The notes: a model not told the origin generated them from the sequence alone. Positions 33,281 through 44,384 are shown, numbered from the stretch's first letter. The stretch is DNA of 64,000 bases from Prorocentrum cordatum (GCA_963575745.1 CAUYUJ010011514.1:197834-261833); one strand, 5' to 3'. Translations and numbers: made by a program.

Positions 33281-33855
33281 CACAACATTTTCCAACTTGG
33301 TCAACCCAGGACTATGTACAACGTAACGCTTCATTCATTTGCAAAATGCAATCATGTAACACACCGCGTTCTCACATGCCGCAGTTCCAGCATGCTGTGT
33401 TTTCGCATGGGTTTGCGTTTAACGGGTTGGGGAATGCTGTGGCGTTGTGTGGTTTTGGCGAGCACAAATTGATACATACGTGTTGTTTTTTTTGTATTGT
33501 GTTCGGTTGACCAGATTGGGCGCCCATCAGTTCTTATTTGGTATTGGCTTCCAGAATTCGGCTTCCAGAAGTGAGGACCTCTTTGTTGCGAAAGAGAAAT
33601 ACATCACTAAGTGTTTTGGGCTGAAAGCATGGGAGATTGGGGACATTCGTTTTTTTGGGTCCACCCCCGCCGCCCCCCCCAAATTTTGTATATCCGTGTG
33701 CGTCCCATTTGAATGTTGTGTTCGATCTTTCCAATTGTGTCCCCTGGTTCACTACCAGGAACGCCCACAATAAGGAATCACTGTGTAACCAGCCGCAAAA
33801 CGAATCAATGTGTAACCCGCAACAGAGGGCAACAATTTTGTAACCCGCCACAAGC
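33280..33855 (+). repeat. Dispersed element with hairpin and 30-bp minisatellite tail, copy 1
   Basis: It begins near TCCAACTTGGTCAACCCAGG (33290-33309) and ends with a CCTGG-7-CCAGG hairpin (33743-33759) followed by two to three GGAATCAMTGTGTAACCCGC-type units. Copy 2 has the same order. Confidence 0.7.
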
Positions 33856-33974
33856 ATGATTTATTTTATGGCCACAGGCGATTTCGTTTGCAATGGTTCT
33901 CCAATGCTTTCAACCACAATCATAACGAAACAAACAAACAGCAATGCTTCCTTACCCCGGGAAGCCGAAGCCAA

Positions 33975-34695
33975 GTACAAACAGCGGATGCTCCAACCTG
34001 GTCGACCCAGAAGTCTATCAAACACACAGCACTTCGGATTTCTGGAAGCCAGAACACTGCAAAAACACAACATTGCCCAATCGGTGAAGCGCGGGACCAT
34101 ACGAAATCACAGTATTGTGGAAGTGCGGCGTGTGTGAATGCTGCGTGTGTGTGTGTGTGTGAGTGTGTGGGTGCTTTTGTTTTTAGCTTCGAAATGAATG
34201 AAGGCGGTGTGCTGTTACACGATATTGGGTTTCCAGCTTTTAGAAGCAAGTACGTAGTTTGTTTTTGTCGAGTCTTTTTCTGGAAGCATTGGACAATCAT
34301 TGGGAACATGCTGTTGCCCATTTTCGAAAATTTCCGTTTATGTTTTTTCTTTTGCCCCCTGGTTCAATATCATGGAGGCCCACAATTGAAATCAATTTAT
34401 GACCCGCCGCAGATAGAACCAATCTATAAACCGCCACAAATGAGTCAACATGTAGTCTGCCACAGTGAGGAATATGTTTGTAATGTCTACACAAGGAATT
34501 CTTTTGCAACCCGCCGCGCAAGGAATCAATTTGTAATCTGCAACGGAAGAAACATTTTGCAACCCGCCAAAGGGAATCAACTTATAATCCGCCAAAGAAG
34601 GAATCAATGTGCAATTCGCTACAAACAGAAACCGCGTGCAAGGTTCCACAAAAGCAATCATTTGGAATCTGCCGCACGAGGAATCAACAACGGTA
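33975..34695 (+). repeat. Dispersed element with hairpin and 30-bp minisatellite tail, copy 2
   Basis: It starts TCCAACCTGGTCGACCCAGA (33990-34009). A GCCCCCTGGTTCAATATCATGG segment at 34354-34375 corresponds to the hairpin, here decayed. About ten units of the 30-bp minisatellite (AAGGAATCAATTTGTAATCY type) follow to 34690. The (TG)n tract at 34142-34170 lies inside. Confidence 0.75.
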
Positions 34696-34920
34696 TTTGT
34701 GTATATCTTTGTACACATGTAGATGATAAACAATCAAGAGCCGAAGTAACAAGCAAACCAGTACCGCAGATGAAGCATGCAGAAATACAGGGTGGTACAT
34801 ACACACACGCACACGCTTTATCAACCTTAGGGGGGGACAATCTAGGTGCGCGCGGTCGCGCCATGTCTGACATCCTACCCCTCTTCGCCCGCCCTTCCCC
34901 ATCGTGCTGATTTTTTCTTG
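34696..34920. other. Unique sequence, no gene seen
   Basis: Short AC-rich stretch at 34795-34815, otherwise featureless. GCGCGGTCGCGCCATGTCTGACATCCTACCCCTC (34850-34884) resembles 59670-59715 (GTGCGCTTCCGTCATATCTGACGTCCTACCCCTC), again next to a GGA tract. Confidence 0.5.
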
Positions 34921-35160
34921 TGGAGAAGACCAGGAGGTGGCGGATGACCATGAGGAGAAGGAGGAGGAGGAGGAAAAAGGAGGAGGAGGAGGCGGAGGAT
35001 GAGGATGAGGATGAGGAGGAGGAGGAGGAGGATGAGCAGGAGCAGGAGGAGGAGGAGGAGGAGGAGGAGGAGGATGAGGAGGACGAGGAGGATGAGGAGG
35101 AGAAGGAGGAGGAGGAGGAGCAACAAAAACAGTTTGAGCAAGAGCAGGAGCAAGAGTAGG
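34921..35160 (+). repeat. (GGA)n / (GAT)n microsatellite
   Basis: GGAGGA and GATGAG triplets with GCA interruptions. Poly-Glu frames only. Confidence 0.93.
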
Positions 35161-35480
35161 AGGAGCGGGATGATCAGGGAAAGGCAGAGGAGAGGAAAGA
35201 ATGCGGCGACATCGACGAGGATGGAATCGGATGCTGACTGACCAGGGCGAAGCGCAGATCCTGAGATGAGGTCAGCGCTGAAGCGGGAACAACTTCGAAA
35301 CCATCAATCGTTCCAGTGGGAATACATTGACAGATCTGGATTTCTTGGCGGTAGAAGCGCAGGTGCGTGGCAGAGGCGGGGCCCCGGCAACACAGGTTCG
35401 GGGAAAGCAGCGCTCATATCGGGTAAGTGCGGAGGAGGTGCAAGAGGAACACAGGCGTGGGCAGGGGGGTGGAGTGGAGG
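35161..35480. other. Unique sequence, no gene seen
   Basis: Includes a possible short exon-like frame near 35320-35430 without motif. Confidence 0.35.
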
Positions 35481-35944
35481 AGTGGAGGAGGAGGAGGAGG
35501 AGGAAGAGGAGGAGGAGGAGGAGGAGGAGGAGGGAGGAGGAGGGAGGAGGAGGAGGAGGAGGAGGATGGGTTAGCAGCAGCGGCACGAGTCGATGTGGCG
35601 CGGGGCCAGGAGAGGGCCCCCCCCCTCCCTCTGCCCTGTGCCCAGAGCCCGTGCACCTGTCCGCGCTCGTGTTCTCTCTCCAGGTGTCGCTGCGCCGGGA
35701 GGAGCAGCGCCGCGCAGACTGCGCCTCGCGGGGTCCACCTCGATCCATCGATCCTCCTCCTCCTGCTCCTGCTGCTCCTCCTCCTTCTCTTCCTTCTCCT
35801 CCTCCTCCTGCTCCTCCTCCTCCTCCTGCTCTTTCTCCTCCTCCTCCATCTCGATCCGATCGATCTTTCTCTGGCTCGATTCCATCCGATTCATATTTTC
35901 CTGCGTTGTCGTCGTCGTCGTCGTGGTCGTGGTCTTGGTCGTGG

Positions 35945-35976
<32 letters not shown>

Positions 35977-36002
35977 GTCTCGTCGTCGTCTCGTCGTCTC
36001 GA

Positions 36003-36041
<39 letters not shown>

Positions 36042-36050
36042 TATCCCCCC
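35481..36050. repeat. GGA tract, then (TCC)n and (CGT)n tracts
   Basis: GGA purine tract at 35481-35568; TCC/CTC pyrimidine tract at 35753-35850; CGT/GTC tract at 35908-36040. The purine strand therefore switches within 250 bp. Confidence 0.93.
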
Positions 36051-36054
36051 GCCC

Positions 36055-36235
36055 CGGGCCGGCTCGACTCCATCCGCTTCCCATTTTTTGGGGATCTGAT
36101 GCGGGCCGACGTTCACGTGGCGCGTACATCCTGGCGCAGCCCACCCGACCCGATTCCGATTCGGTGCCGATGCCGCCCGATCTGACGCGTATTTTAGTTC
36201 GATCCGATTTCCCAATTCGGTGCTGATTGGTCCAG
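36055..36235 (+). repeat. Dispersed GATTCGAT-rich repeat, second copy
   Basis: Related to 13050-13270: both run GGCCGGCTCGA..., GCGCAGCC, CGATTC, GTGCCGATGC, GATCCGATTTCCC and GATGCTGA / GGTGCTGATTGG. Confidence 0.65.
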
Positions 36236-38225
36236 GTCCTGGGCCTCCCATTCCGCTCCTCTCTGCGTGAGCTCTGCTACCTCTCCTTTTCGTGCGAGGT
36301 GGAATTGTGCAAGCGTGCTCATCCCGAGACCGAGCTGAATCAGGCCAGAGAAGCCACGCTGACTCCAGTTCCGTCAAGCGTGGCTGCTGTGGCATTGCGC
36401 GCTTCACGAAGCATCCAGCAGCGCAAATGAAAAGCGGACGTCTTTGCATCTCCTGCTGCTGCTTGCATCTTTGTTCGGATCCCAGAGCAGCGCTGCTGCT
36501 CTTCCTTTTGCTCCTGCTCCTGCCCCGTTTTATTTTATCGTTCCACTGCAGTAGACAGACGATGTTGCTGCTGCAGGTGGTGCTGCTGCTCCTCCTCCCC
36601 ATTCTACTGCTGCCTCGTCGTCGTCAGCGTTCCAGTGGATTGGTACGGACGCCAGACCGTGACCGTGGTAGCTGTGCTTCGGGTCTGAGCGGCGTGTGGG
36701 TCGGCTACGGTCAGCTCCAGGTTCTGTCAATTGGCGTTGTGCAGGGCGGCAGGCGCGTGTATTCTCGCGTTCCCGCGACGAGCTAGTTCTCTGTTCAGTC
36801 CTACATTCCCACGTGCCCCTGTTTGCACAGAACTCGAGGTGCCCGCACGCTCCTACAAAGGCGAACGTAATAATCTATCACTAGCGTGACCCGTAGTAGG
36901 GTCAGTTTGTGATCGATAGCTGACTGCCCGTCCCCCTCCCCCCCATGGCTGGTGAACAGACCCCGCGGGGCTCGAAGCCTTTCTCATACCACATACGCCG
37001 GGGGTCATCGCGGGCACCGACGAGGGGAGCGTGAACCTCCTACACTGCAGCCTCAAACGATTGCCTGTCACGTTGCCCACGGAAAAGTTGGAGGAACAAG
37101 TTCCCTCTACAATCAGCGGCGCCACCGAAGGTGCAGCCCGCTTCTGGTTGCTTGACGGTGGTGCCCGTAGAACCCTGCAGGTCGGTGCAGGGACGTGGCA
37201 TGAAAGCGTGGACTGCTGCTCACAGGGCATCAAACGACATCCGCCGCGAGCGGTGGGTCGGACTCCCGCTTCTTTCCCATAGTAAGCAGAGTGATCAGAA
37301 TCCCAGAGTCGTCTCAGTTGCGTTGACGTTCAGGCCAGGTTGGTCCGACACGAATTCGACTAAGAGCAATCGGCCAACGTGTCGCCAGTTCGTATCGCAC
37401 GGCTGCAGGACGCCCAGCACGAGTGCAGTGTTCGCGCTCGTGATGCAGCAGAGTGCGAATGAATCCGATCCCCGCTTCTTAGACCAGCGTGCGTGGGAGT
37501 GATCGAAGCGGTGGATTTCGCTGAGTGATAGGGTTGGGCTGCACATGAGGCGAGCTTGCTTGTCCTTCTTCAAGGATTGCACGCGATCTTTTAAAGCAAT
37601 TCTATGTCTTCTCCAGCGTGCGCCGTTTGCGCGAAAGGATGGCAAGACTTCGCGCACGAAACAGGACCACCCGTGATCATGCCTGTTCTCATGGAGCCAC
37701 AGGCTGGCCTGTCCAGAACAGACTGGCCGAACCTTCGCCCCTTGTTGTGCGATGTTGCGAACCAAAGCCTGTGTGGCTGGCATTGCGATGTTGCGGGGAT
37801 CGATTTTGGAGTGCTTGGACTTCGCGACAGCATTCAACTCCCCCGACGGAATTGCACGAACGAGTGCCGAAGAAGGGATTGCCATCACCTCCAGAGTCGG
37901 GCTGGCCGCCTGTGCAGGCCCGGAAGGGAGTTCTTTGCCCCACGGCCGGTTAGTATTTCTATTTCCGCGAATGGAGCATGAGCTTATCCGTAAGGGCTTC
38001 GCCCCCTGCCGCCGGTCCCCCCCCCTCTCGGATAGTATATCATGCAAGAGCTACGTCGTGAGGCCTGGGCGCCGTCTTGATGCAGTGTCGGAATTTCATG
38101 CGAGGACGATAAGTAATCGGCAGGAGAGATTTACATTCAGATGATAGTGTTGAATTCGGTGTTGCATTTTGGACTTGCCCCCGGATGCTGTGCATTGGAG
38201 ACCCTCTTGGGAAGACTAGGGGCTG
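36236..38225. other. Unique sequence, no supported gene
   Basis: Mixed-composition DNA. Long open frames on both strands at 37295-38150 lack a convincing domain. A small imperfect hairpin lies at 36875-36919. Short CTGCTG-rich stretches occur at 36450-36610. Confidence 0.45.
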
Positions 38226-38229
38226 CTTG

Positions 38230-38765
38230 AGGCTAGAGTGGGCAAAATTGCGCGGCTGGGGCGGTCTTCGGGCTCCTCGGCGTCTGTTGTAAGGGGCTGA
38301 AGCCTCGGGGGCGCGAGTGCGCCGTAATTTACAAGGAATCCTGGCCTCGGTAGCGCGAGTCTTCTGGAAGTTACAAAGGGCTTATGGCCTCGGGGACGCA
38401 AATCTTATATGATTTACGACGGTCTGTGGCCTCGGGGACGCGAATGTAATTTATAAGTGTTTATGGTGTCAGGGACGCGAATCTTGTGTAATTGACGAGG
38501 GTTTACAGCTTCTGGGACGCGAGCATTGTGTAGTTTACGAGGCTTTATGGCCTCGGGGACGCAAGTATGGCGTAATTCGAGAAGGTTATGGCCTCGGGGA
38601 CGGACATATGGGGGCTTACGGTCTCGAGGAGCGCCAGTGTCGCGTAACGTACGAAAGTTTATGGCCCCAGGGACGCGACAACTGAGTAAATCACGAGGGT
38701 TTGCTTCGGGGACGCGGATGGCCTCGGGGAGGCGAATCTGGTATAATCTAAAGGCTGCCGACCCC
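38230..38765 (+). repeat. About 42-bp minisatellite (GGCCTCGGGGACGCGAATC unit)
   Basis: Units start near 38386, 38428, 38466, 38508 and onward: TTTATGGCCTCGGGGACGCG, then AATCTTGTGTAATTTACGA. The family reappears at 41145-41280. Confidence 0.88.
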
Positions 38766-38879
38766 AATTGAGCGACGAATGTTTGATTCGTTTGTTGTTG
38801 GGGTGCGTTTCCGAGCACGGCAGGGAGGGTTCAGGTGAGACTCCTGATTCTCTATTGCACCTCGGACTCATCTCTATCG

Positions 38880-39260
38880 AATGGCCCTCGGCCCATCCCG
38901 CCACTGTGTCTGGGTTGTGGGTATGAAGCCTATTCTATGTTCGTTGGGATTTCTTGGGGACCCTTAAGGGGGCCTCTTGGATGCAGTTTGAGGCCTCTTG
39001 GGGGCAGTTTTGGAGCCTCGTGGGGTCGCTCTTGGGGGCTTCTTGGAGCCTTTTGGCGCCTCTTGGGTGCCTCTTGGGGCCTCCTGGGGGCCTCTTGGGG
39101 CGGAATGCTACGATTTTTGGTTCGTGTTTCTTCTCTTGGGCCACTTTTTGGGCCGTCATTGGGCCCTCTTGGGCCGTCTCGGGCGCCTCCTGGGCCGTCT
39201 TGGGGCGCTCGAGGGCTGTCTTTGGGTCCTCTGGGCGGCCTCTTGGGCAGTGCTGGGGTG
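38880..39260 (+). repeat. Head segment plus GGCC/CTTGG array
   Basis: TCGGCCCATCCCGCCACTGTG...GGGTTGTGGGTATGAAG (38888-38928) is followed directly by a CTTGGGGCC array to 39255. An AT-richer core (GGAATGCTACGATTTTTGG) lies at 39101-39120. Confidence 0.88.
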
Positions 39261-39300
39261 GTATCCCGGATCTCGGGAACGCCGGCCCGAGGGGGGGGCC

Positions 39301-41100
39301 CTAAAACACCACGCCCAGGAGGTCGAGGTGGCTGGGGGTGTCAGACGCGGTGGGGGGTGCCAGCGCGAGTTTTTGCAGAGTGGGGAGGCCCTCAAACACC
39401 ACGCCCAGGAGGTCGAGGTGGCTGGGGGTGTCAGACGCGGTGGGGGGAGCCGGCGCGAGTTTTTGCAGGGTGGGGGGGCCCTAAAACACCACGCCCAGGA
39501 GGTCGAAGAGTTTTTGCAGGGTGGGGGCCCCTAAAACACGCCCAGGAGGTCGAGGTGGCTGGGGGTGTCAGACGCGGTGGGGGGAGCCGGCGGAGTTTTT
39601 GCAGGGTGGGGGGGCCCTAAAACACCGCCCAGGAGGTCGAGGTGGCTGGGGGTGTCAGACGCGGTGGGGGGTGCCGGCGCGAGTTTTTGCAGGGTGGGGG
39701 GGCCCTTCGAGGTGGCTGGGGGTGTCAGACGGCGCGAGTTTTTGCAGGGTGGGGGGCCCCTAAAACACCGCCCAGGAGGTCGAGGTGGCTGGGGGTGTCA
39801 GACGCGGTGGGGGGTGCCAGCGCGAGTTTTTGCAGGGTGGGGGGGCCCTAAAACACCACGCCCAGGAGGTCGAGGTGGCTGGGGGTGTCAGACGCGGTGG
39901 GGGGAGCCGGCGCGAGTTTTTGCATGGTGGGGGGGCCCTAAAACACCACGCCCAGGAGGTCTAGGTGGCTGGGGGTGTCAGACGCGGTGGGGGGAGCCGG
40001 AGCGAGTTTTTGCAGGGTGGGGGGGCCCTAAAACACCACGCCCAGGAGGTCGAGGTGGCTGGGGGTGTCAGACGCGGTGGGGGGTGCCGGCGCGAGTTTT
40101 TGCAGTGTGGGGGGGCCTTAAAACACCACGCCCAAGAGGTCGAGGTGGCTGGGGGTGTCAGACGCGGTGGAAACACCACGCCCAGGAGGTCGAGGTGGCT
40201 GGGGATGTCAGACGCAGTGGGTGGTGCCGGCGCGAGTTTTTGCAGGGTGGGGGGGTCGTAAAACACCGCGCCCAGGAGGTCGAGGTGGCTGGGGGTGTCA
40301 GACGCGGTGGGGGGATGCCGGCGCGAGTTTTTGCAGGGTGGGGTGGCCCTAAAACACCACGCCCAGGAGGTCGAGGTGGCTGGGGTGTCAGACGCGGCGG
40401 GGGGTGCCAGCGTGAGTTTTTGCAGGGTCCCAGGGTGGGGGGGCCCTCAAAACACGACGCCCAGGAGGTCGAGGTGGCTGGGGGTGTCAGAAGCGGTGGG
40501 GGGTGCCGGCGCGAGTTTATGCAGGGTGGGGTGGCCCTAAAACACCACGCCCAGGAGGTCGAGGTGGCTGGGGGTGTCAGACGCGGTGGGGGGTGCCGGC
40601 GCGAGTTTTTGCAGGGTGGGGGCCCTGAAGCACCACGCCAGGAGGTCGAGGTGGCTGGGGATGTCAGACGCAGTGGGTGGTGCCAGCGCGAGTTTATGCA
40701 GGGTGGGGGGGCCTTAAAACACCACGCCCAGGAGGTCGAGGTGGCTGGGGGTGTCAGATGGGCCCAGGAGGTCGGGGTGGCTGGGGGTGTCAGACGCGGT
40801 GGGGGGTGCCGGCGCGAGTTTTTGCAGGGTGGGGGGGGGCCCTAAAACACCGCGCAGGGCCGTCAAACATCACGCCCAGGAGGTCGAGGTTGCTGGGGAC
40901 GTCAGACGCGGCGGGGGGTGCTAGCGCGAGTTTTTCCAGGGGTGGGGCGGGGGGCCCTGAAACACCAAGCCGAGGAGGTCGAAGTGGCTGGGGATGTCAG
41001 ACACGGTGGGGGGTGCCCGCATTAGTTTTTGCAGGGTGGGGGGCCCCTAAAACACCACGCCCACGAGGTCGAGGTGGCTTGGGTCAGACGTGGTTGGGGC
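39301..41100 (+). repeat. 90-bp satellite, about 20 tandem units
   Basis: The unit is CACGCCCAGGAGGTCGAGGT, GGCTGGGGGTGTCAGACGCG, GTGGGGGGTGCCGGCGCGAG, TTTTTGCAGGGTGGGGGGGC, CCTAAAACAC. Starts at 39311, 39401 and 39491 show a 90-bp period. Several units are truncated (39500, 39700, 40160, 40755). Ninety is a multiple of three, so one frame stays open over many units with a 30-residue repeat, but truncated units switch frames. That argues against translation. Confidence 0.97.
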
Positions 41101-41144
41101 GTGGTGGGGAGTCCCGCCCCTTCACCTCACACGCCTCTGGGTCG

Positions 41145-41285
41145 GTGGATTTACAAGGTTTCTGGCGTCGTGGACGCAATTATTGTGTAATTTGCAATGG
41201 ATCGTGCCCCTGGGGGCGCGAATGTGGCGTAATTTGGAAAAGATCGTGGCCTCGGAGGCCCGAGTCTCATGTATTTTTAGCTGAC
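41145..41285 (+). repeat. 42-bp minisatellite, second block
   Basis: Three units of the type GGCGTCGTGGACGCAATTAT, TGTGTAATTTGCAATGGATC, related to 38230-38765. The 90-bp satellite and one GGCC array lie between the two blocks. Confidence 0.8.
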
Positions 41286-42900
41286 CCAGGCCACCCCCTC
41301 AGAAATTCTGAGAACCCTCCTGGGGGGTGGTAACCAGGGTCCTTTTCGGCCCTCGCCCTTGCGCGGACAGAAACAATTTACAGCAGAAAGCAATAACCGC
41401 ATCAAGCTTTTAAGAACCCCCCCTCATCTGGTGAAAGTATAACGCATCCGGCACCCTGGAAGCGTTACCTCGGCACCGGAGGAGCCCGCAGAGAGCGCTC
41501 GGGGCCAAGCTAAGCCTTGCTGAGCCTGCTAGCTCCCGCTAAGCCCTGCTAAGCAATGATAAGCCAGGCTCGCCCCCTGCTGCGCCCTGCTCCCCCCTGC
41601 TGCTGAGTCTCGGATCCTTGGGATTCCCGAGGAAATCCTTAGCTGGTCCGTGAAATGTCCTAGGAAATGCACAGCATACCCAAAGGCATCCTCAAGGATT
41701 TCTTCTTGCGCGTTGCGCGGCGCGTGACGCGCCACGGAATTTTGTTTTTTTGATTTGCGCGAGGTGCTAAAGATATCGCTCTGCGAAAACGACCCCCTGA
41801 ACATATTAAATTTTGGTGCGGTGCTAACCCTGGGGGGGTTCTTAAAGGCTTGTCGGGGTTACTGTAACATTGGAATATGGAAAGTGGAACTGGTGCAGGG
41901 TATTGGAAACTGGAGCTGGTGCAGGGTACTGCAATCCTCATCCTCGCAGCCTGGTGGCCCCGCAAGGGGGCCGGCGGATTCAGCTTAGCGTGATCGTGGA
42001 GGTACGTTGGTGAGCGATCCGTCTTCCTTTGTCGGGCCCATCCTCCCTGATCCCCCCCTTTCGCCTTGTCCTCCCCCTCCTCCTGTTGCTGCTGATCGTT
42101 CTCTTTTGGGTGTGTCGTTTTCATTCCCTGGGGAGGTCGGCTCTCTCTGGGGAGGGCTTTTTCCATCAGCGCCACTGCTGAGAACGGCCGAGACACTTCG
42201 GGACACGATCAGCGCCTGCTGGCGCTGCTGGGGCCGACCTCGCAGACCATGATATCGTCCATCCCCTTCATTTTTGTCCTCTAGCTTGCAGACGGGGGAT
42301 GGGTTTGTAACAACGTCAGGCGGTACGGCGGGTGAGAGTTACGATGTTCCAATATACTTTTAGCCTTGATCACCAGAAAGAAATGCCGAAACTCGAGGGT
42401 TTTCACGTGTCGGACCCTGCGAGACACTCGTCCGACCCTGTTTTGACACTCTTTCGACACTTTTCCGGGTGCTCGACATTATTTCTGGGATGTGGTCTTC
42501 AAGTACGATGGGAGCAAGATAAGGTGAGAGCCGTGTCGACGCGGCGGCGACCTCAGCGCGGGTGTTCAAGGCTGAATGTCGCTAGTGGCCCAGAGTCGGG
42601 AGACACCGAACGAGCCAAGATATCGGAGAGCCGCGATCGTCCAAAGTTGAACGATCCACGCGTTGTCAGAAAGCAACGCCGACTTCGTTACGACACGAAC
42701 CTGCCGTATCGCAGTGCCTGAAAAAACCCCTCCCATTATGTCCATCAGCTCGGGTAACACAGCGGGCAACGGCTGTGCAGGACCAGAGTACTCGAGCTCA
42801 GAGGGAAACCCGCCTCCTCTTCTCCTCCTCCTCCCTCCGCCTCGTCCTCTCCACTCTCTTGCTGTCCCTGTCCGAGTGCTCTCCTGCGCGTGGGTGCGCG
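41286..42900. other. Unique sequence, no supported gene
   Basis: Short GCTAAGCC/TGCTAAGC repeats at 41505-41575. A duplicated GAACTGGTGCAGGGTAYTG / GGAGCTGGTGCAGGGTACTG at about 41885 and 41910. CGACACTCGTCCGAC / CGACACTTTTCCG words at 42420-42480. No domain recognised. Confidence 0.45.
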
Positions 42901-42909
42901 CGCGGGGGG

Positions 42910-43215
42910 AGGAGGAGGGTGGAGGAGGAGGAGGAGGAGGAGGAGGAGGAGGAGGAGGAGGAGGAGGAGGAGGAGGAGGAGGAGGAGGAGGAGGAAGAGG
43001 AGGAGGAGGAGGAGGAGGAGGAGGGTGGAGGTGGAGGAGGTGGAGGAGGTGGAGTAGGAGGAGGAGGAGGAGGAGGAGGAGGATGAGGAGGAGGACGAGG
43101 AGGAGGAGGAGGATCAGGAGGAGGAGGAGGAGGAGGAGGAGGAGGAGGAGGAGGAGGAGGGAGGAGGAGGAGGAGGAGGAGGAGGGAGGAGGAGGAGGAG
43201 GACGAGGAGGAAGGA
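42910..43215 (+). repeat. (GGA)n microsatellite
   Basis: Nearly pure GGA with GGT and GAT interruptions, directly upstream of the W-A-F-A gene's first recognised exon. Confidence 0.95.
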
Positions 43216-43310
43216 CGAGTGGAGGAAACCCTCCAGCGGCCGCAGCCCGTCGCCCGCCGAGCGGTCGCAGCCCGTCGTCCCCTCGCCCTGCCTGGGGGAC
43301 TCAATGGTGC

Positions 43311-44201
43311 ATGCCCTCGGGTGCACGGGGCGCGCGCGCTGGAATGTCGCGGCTCCCCCGCCGCCCTGGAGGTCTGCCGCCGGCATGGCCGCGCGCGTGG
43401 CTCCCTGGCGGCCCGCAGAGGGGCGCCGCTGCAGGCGCGGCCGTGCCTCCTCCACCGCCGCCGGTCAGGGCCGCTGCGAGCGCGCCCGCGCTCCCGCCGC
43501 CGCCAGCGTGGCCAGCCGCGCCGCTGGCTGCCTGCCAGGAGCAGGCTGCCGGAGCTGCGGCGGTGCTGCGCCCGCATCGGGCGGCGGGAGGTCGCGCTGG
43601 TGGCCGCCCGAGCGGCCGATCGGAAGGCGCACGGGGCGCGCCCTCGGCGGCCGCATCGGAAGCCGGCGGGCCGAGGGCCCCGAGGAAGGCCGCCGCCGGG
43701 GAGGCTGGGCCGGCCGCAGCCGCAGGCGTGGTTGCGGCACAGGAGGTGCGGGAGCAGCAGGTGGCCGTGAACCAGCAGCTGCGCGCACAGAGGACCGGGG
43801 ATGACGTGTGTTCCGTTCTCAGCTCCTGCGGCGGCCTGCCTGCCCTGAGCCTGTTTAACCTGCTCACCGCGCTGCACGCTCTCGCTAAGCTGCCCCTCGG
43901 CGGGGACGCGGCGCGGACGACCCGTGCGGCGCAGTCGCTCCTGGCCTCGCTCACCCGGAGGCTGCGAGGCGAAGAGCCAGACCCCGAGCCGCTGGCGCGC
44001 GGCGTGCCGGTGCAGTGGCTCTCACGGGTGTCGTGGGCGTGCGCCAAGGCCGGCCAGAGGCTCGGAGTTCAGCACGAGGCGCGGGCCGTGCTGGCCGAGG
44101 TGGCCGCGCTCTTCGTGGGCACCCGCGCGGGCCGCGACGGCAGGATCGCGCCGAAGCCCCGGGACGTCGCTAACCTCCTCTGGGCGTTTGGGACGCTGCA
44201 G
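43311..44201 (+). CDS. W-A-F-A helical-repeat protein, first recognised exon
   Basis: The frame is open from within the GGA tract. The first ATGs after it are 43311 and 43344, and the true start is unresolved. The N-terminal half is Ala/Pro/Gly-rich (organelle-targeting or disordered). From about 43720 the protein becomes helical: VREQQVAVNQQLRAQRTGDD, LSLFNLLTALHALAKLPLGG, VQWLSRVSWACAKAGQRLGV and finally DVANLLWAFGTLQ. The N-x2-W-A-F motif every 35-40 residues marks OPR/HPR-type alpha-helical RNA-binding proteins (often RAP-domain) that act in organelles of algae and apicomplexans. Donor CAG|GTGATC at 44201/44202 keeps phase 0 into the next exon. Function in organelle RNA handling is inference. 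Confidence 0.65.
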
Positions 44202-44384
44202 GTGATCGGAAGTCGCCAACTACACACCTGCGCCGATCCTGGCCAGGCCCATACTGGGCCCAAGCTTGGTGCATTCGTGCATTCGCCTTCCTGGTCAAGC
44301 CTGGATGGCGGATACACCAATCCTGGGTCCAGGATGGTCCTGGCCAGGATCTGTGCAGGTGTACTGATGCTGGCCCCCTCCTAG
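44202..44384 (+). other. Introner-like intron with terminal inverted repeats
   Basis: A GT...AG intron of 183 bp. A 24-bp inverted repeat lies at 44224-44247 and 44339-44362 with 22 of 24 pairs, containing GATCCTGGCCAGG. The junctions share AGGTGA (CAGGTGATC at the left, TAGGTGAGC at the right), as a short target duplication would leave. Confidence 0.7.

Noticed and set aside
37295-38047. Minus-strand 250-codon frame as a DDE transposase (L-Q-P-C-D motif near its end)
   Set aside because: A single five-residue motif with no D-D-E core, and the rest is compositionally unconvincing.
39301-41100. CRISPR-like array
   Set aside because: Units are directly adjacent 90-bp repeats with no unique spacers, in a eukaryotic genome with no cas genes.
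39565-41333. Long repetitive Gly/Trp/Arg ORFs as a genuine repeat protein
   Set aside because: They trace the 90-bp satellite; unit truncations shift the frame, and the opposite strand is equally open in places.
42663-43300. N-terminal part of the long + strand frame through the GGA tract
   Set aside because: Poly-Glu/Gly/Arg stretch comes from the microsatellite; the W-A-F-A exon is accepted only from the first ATG after it.
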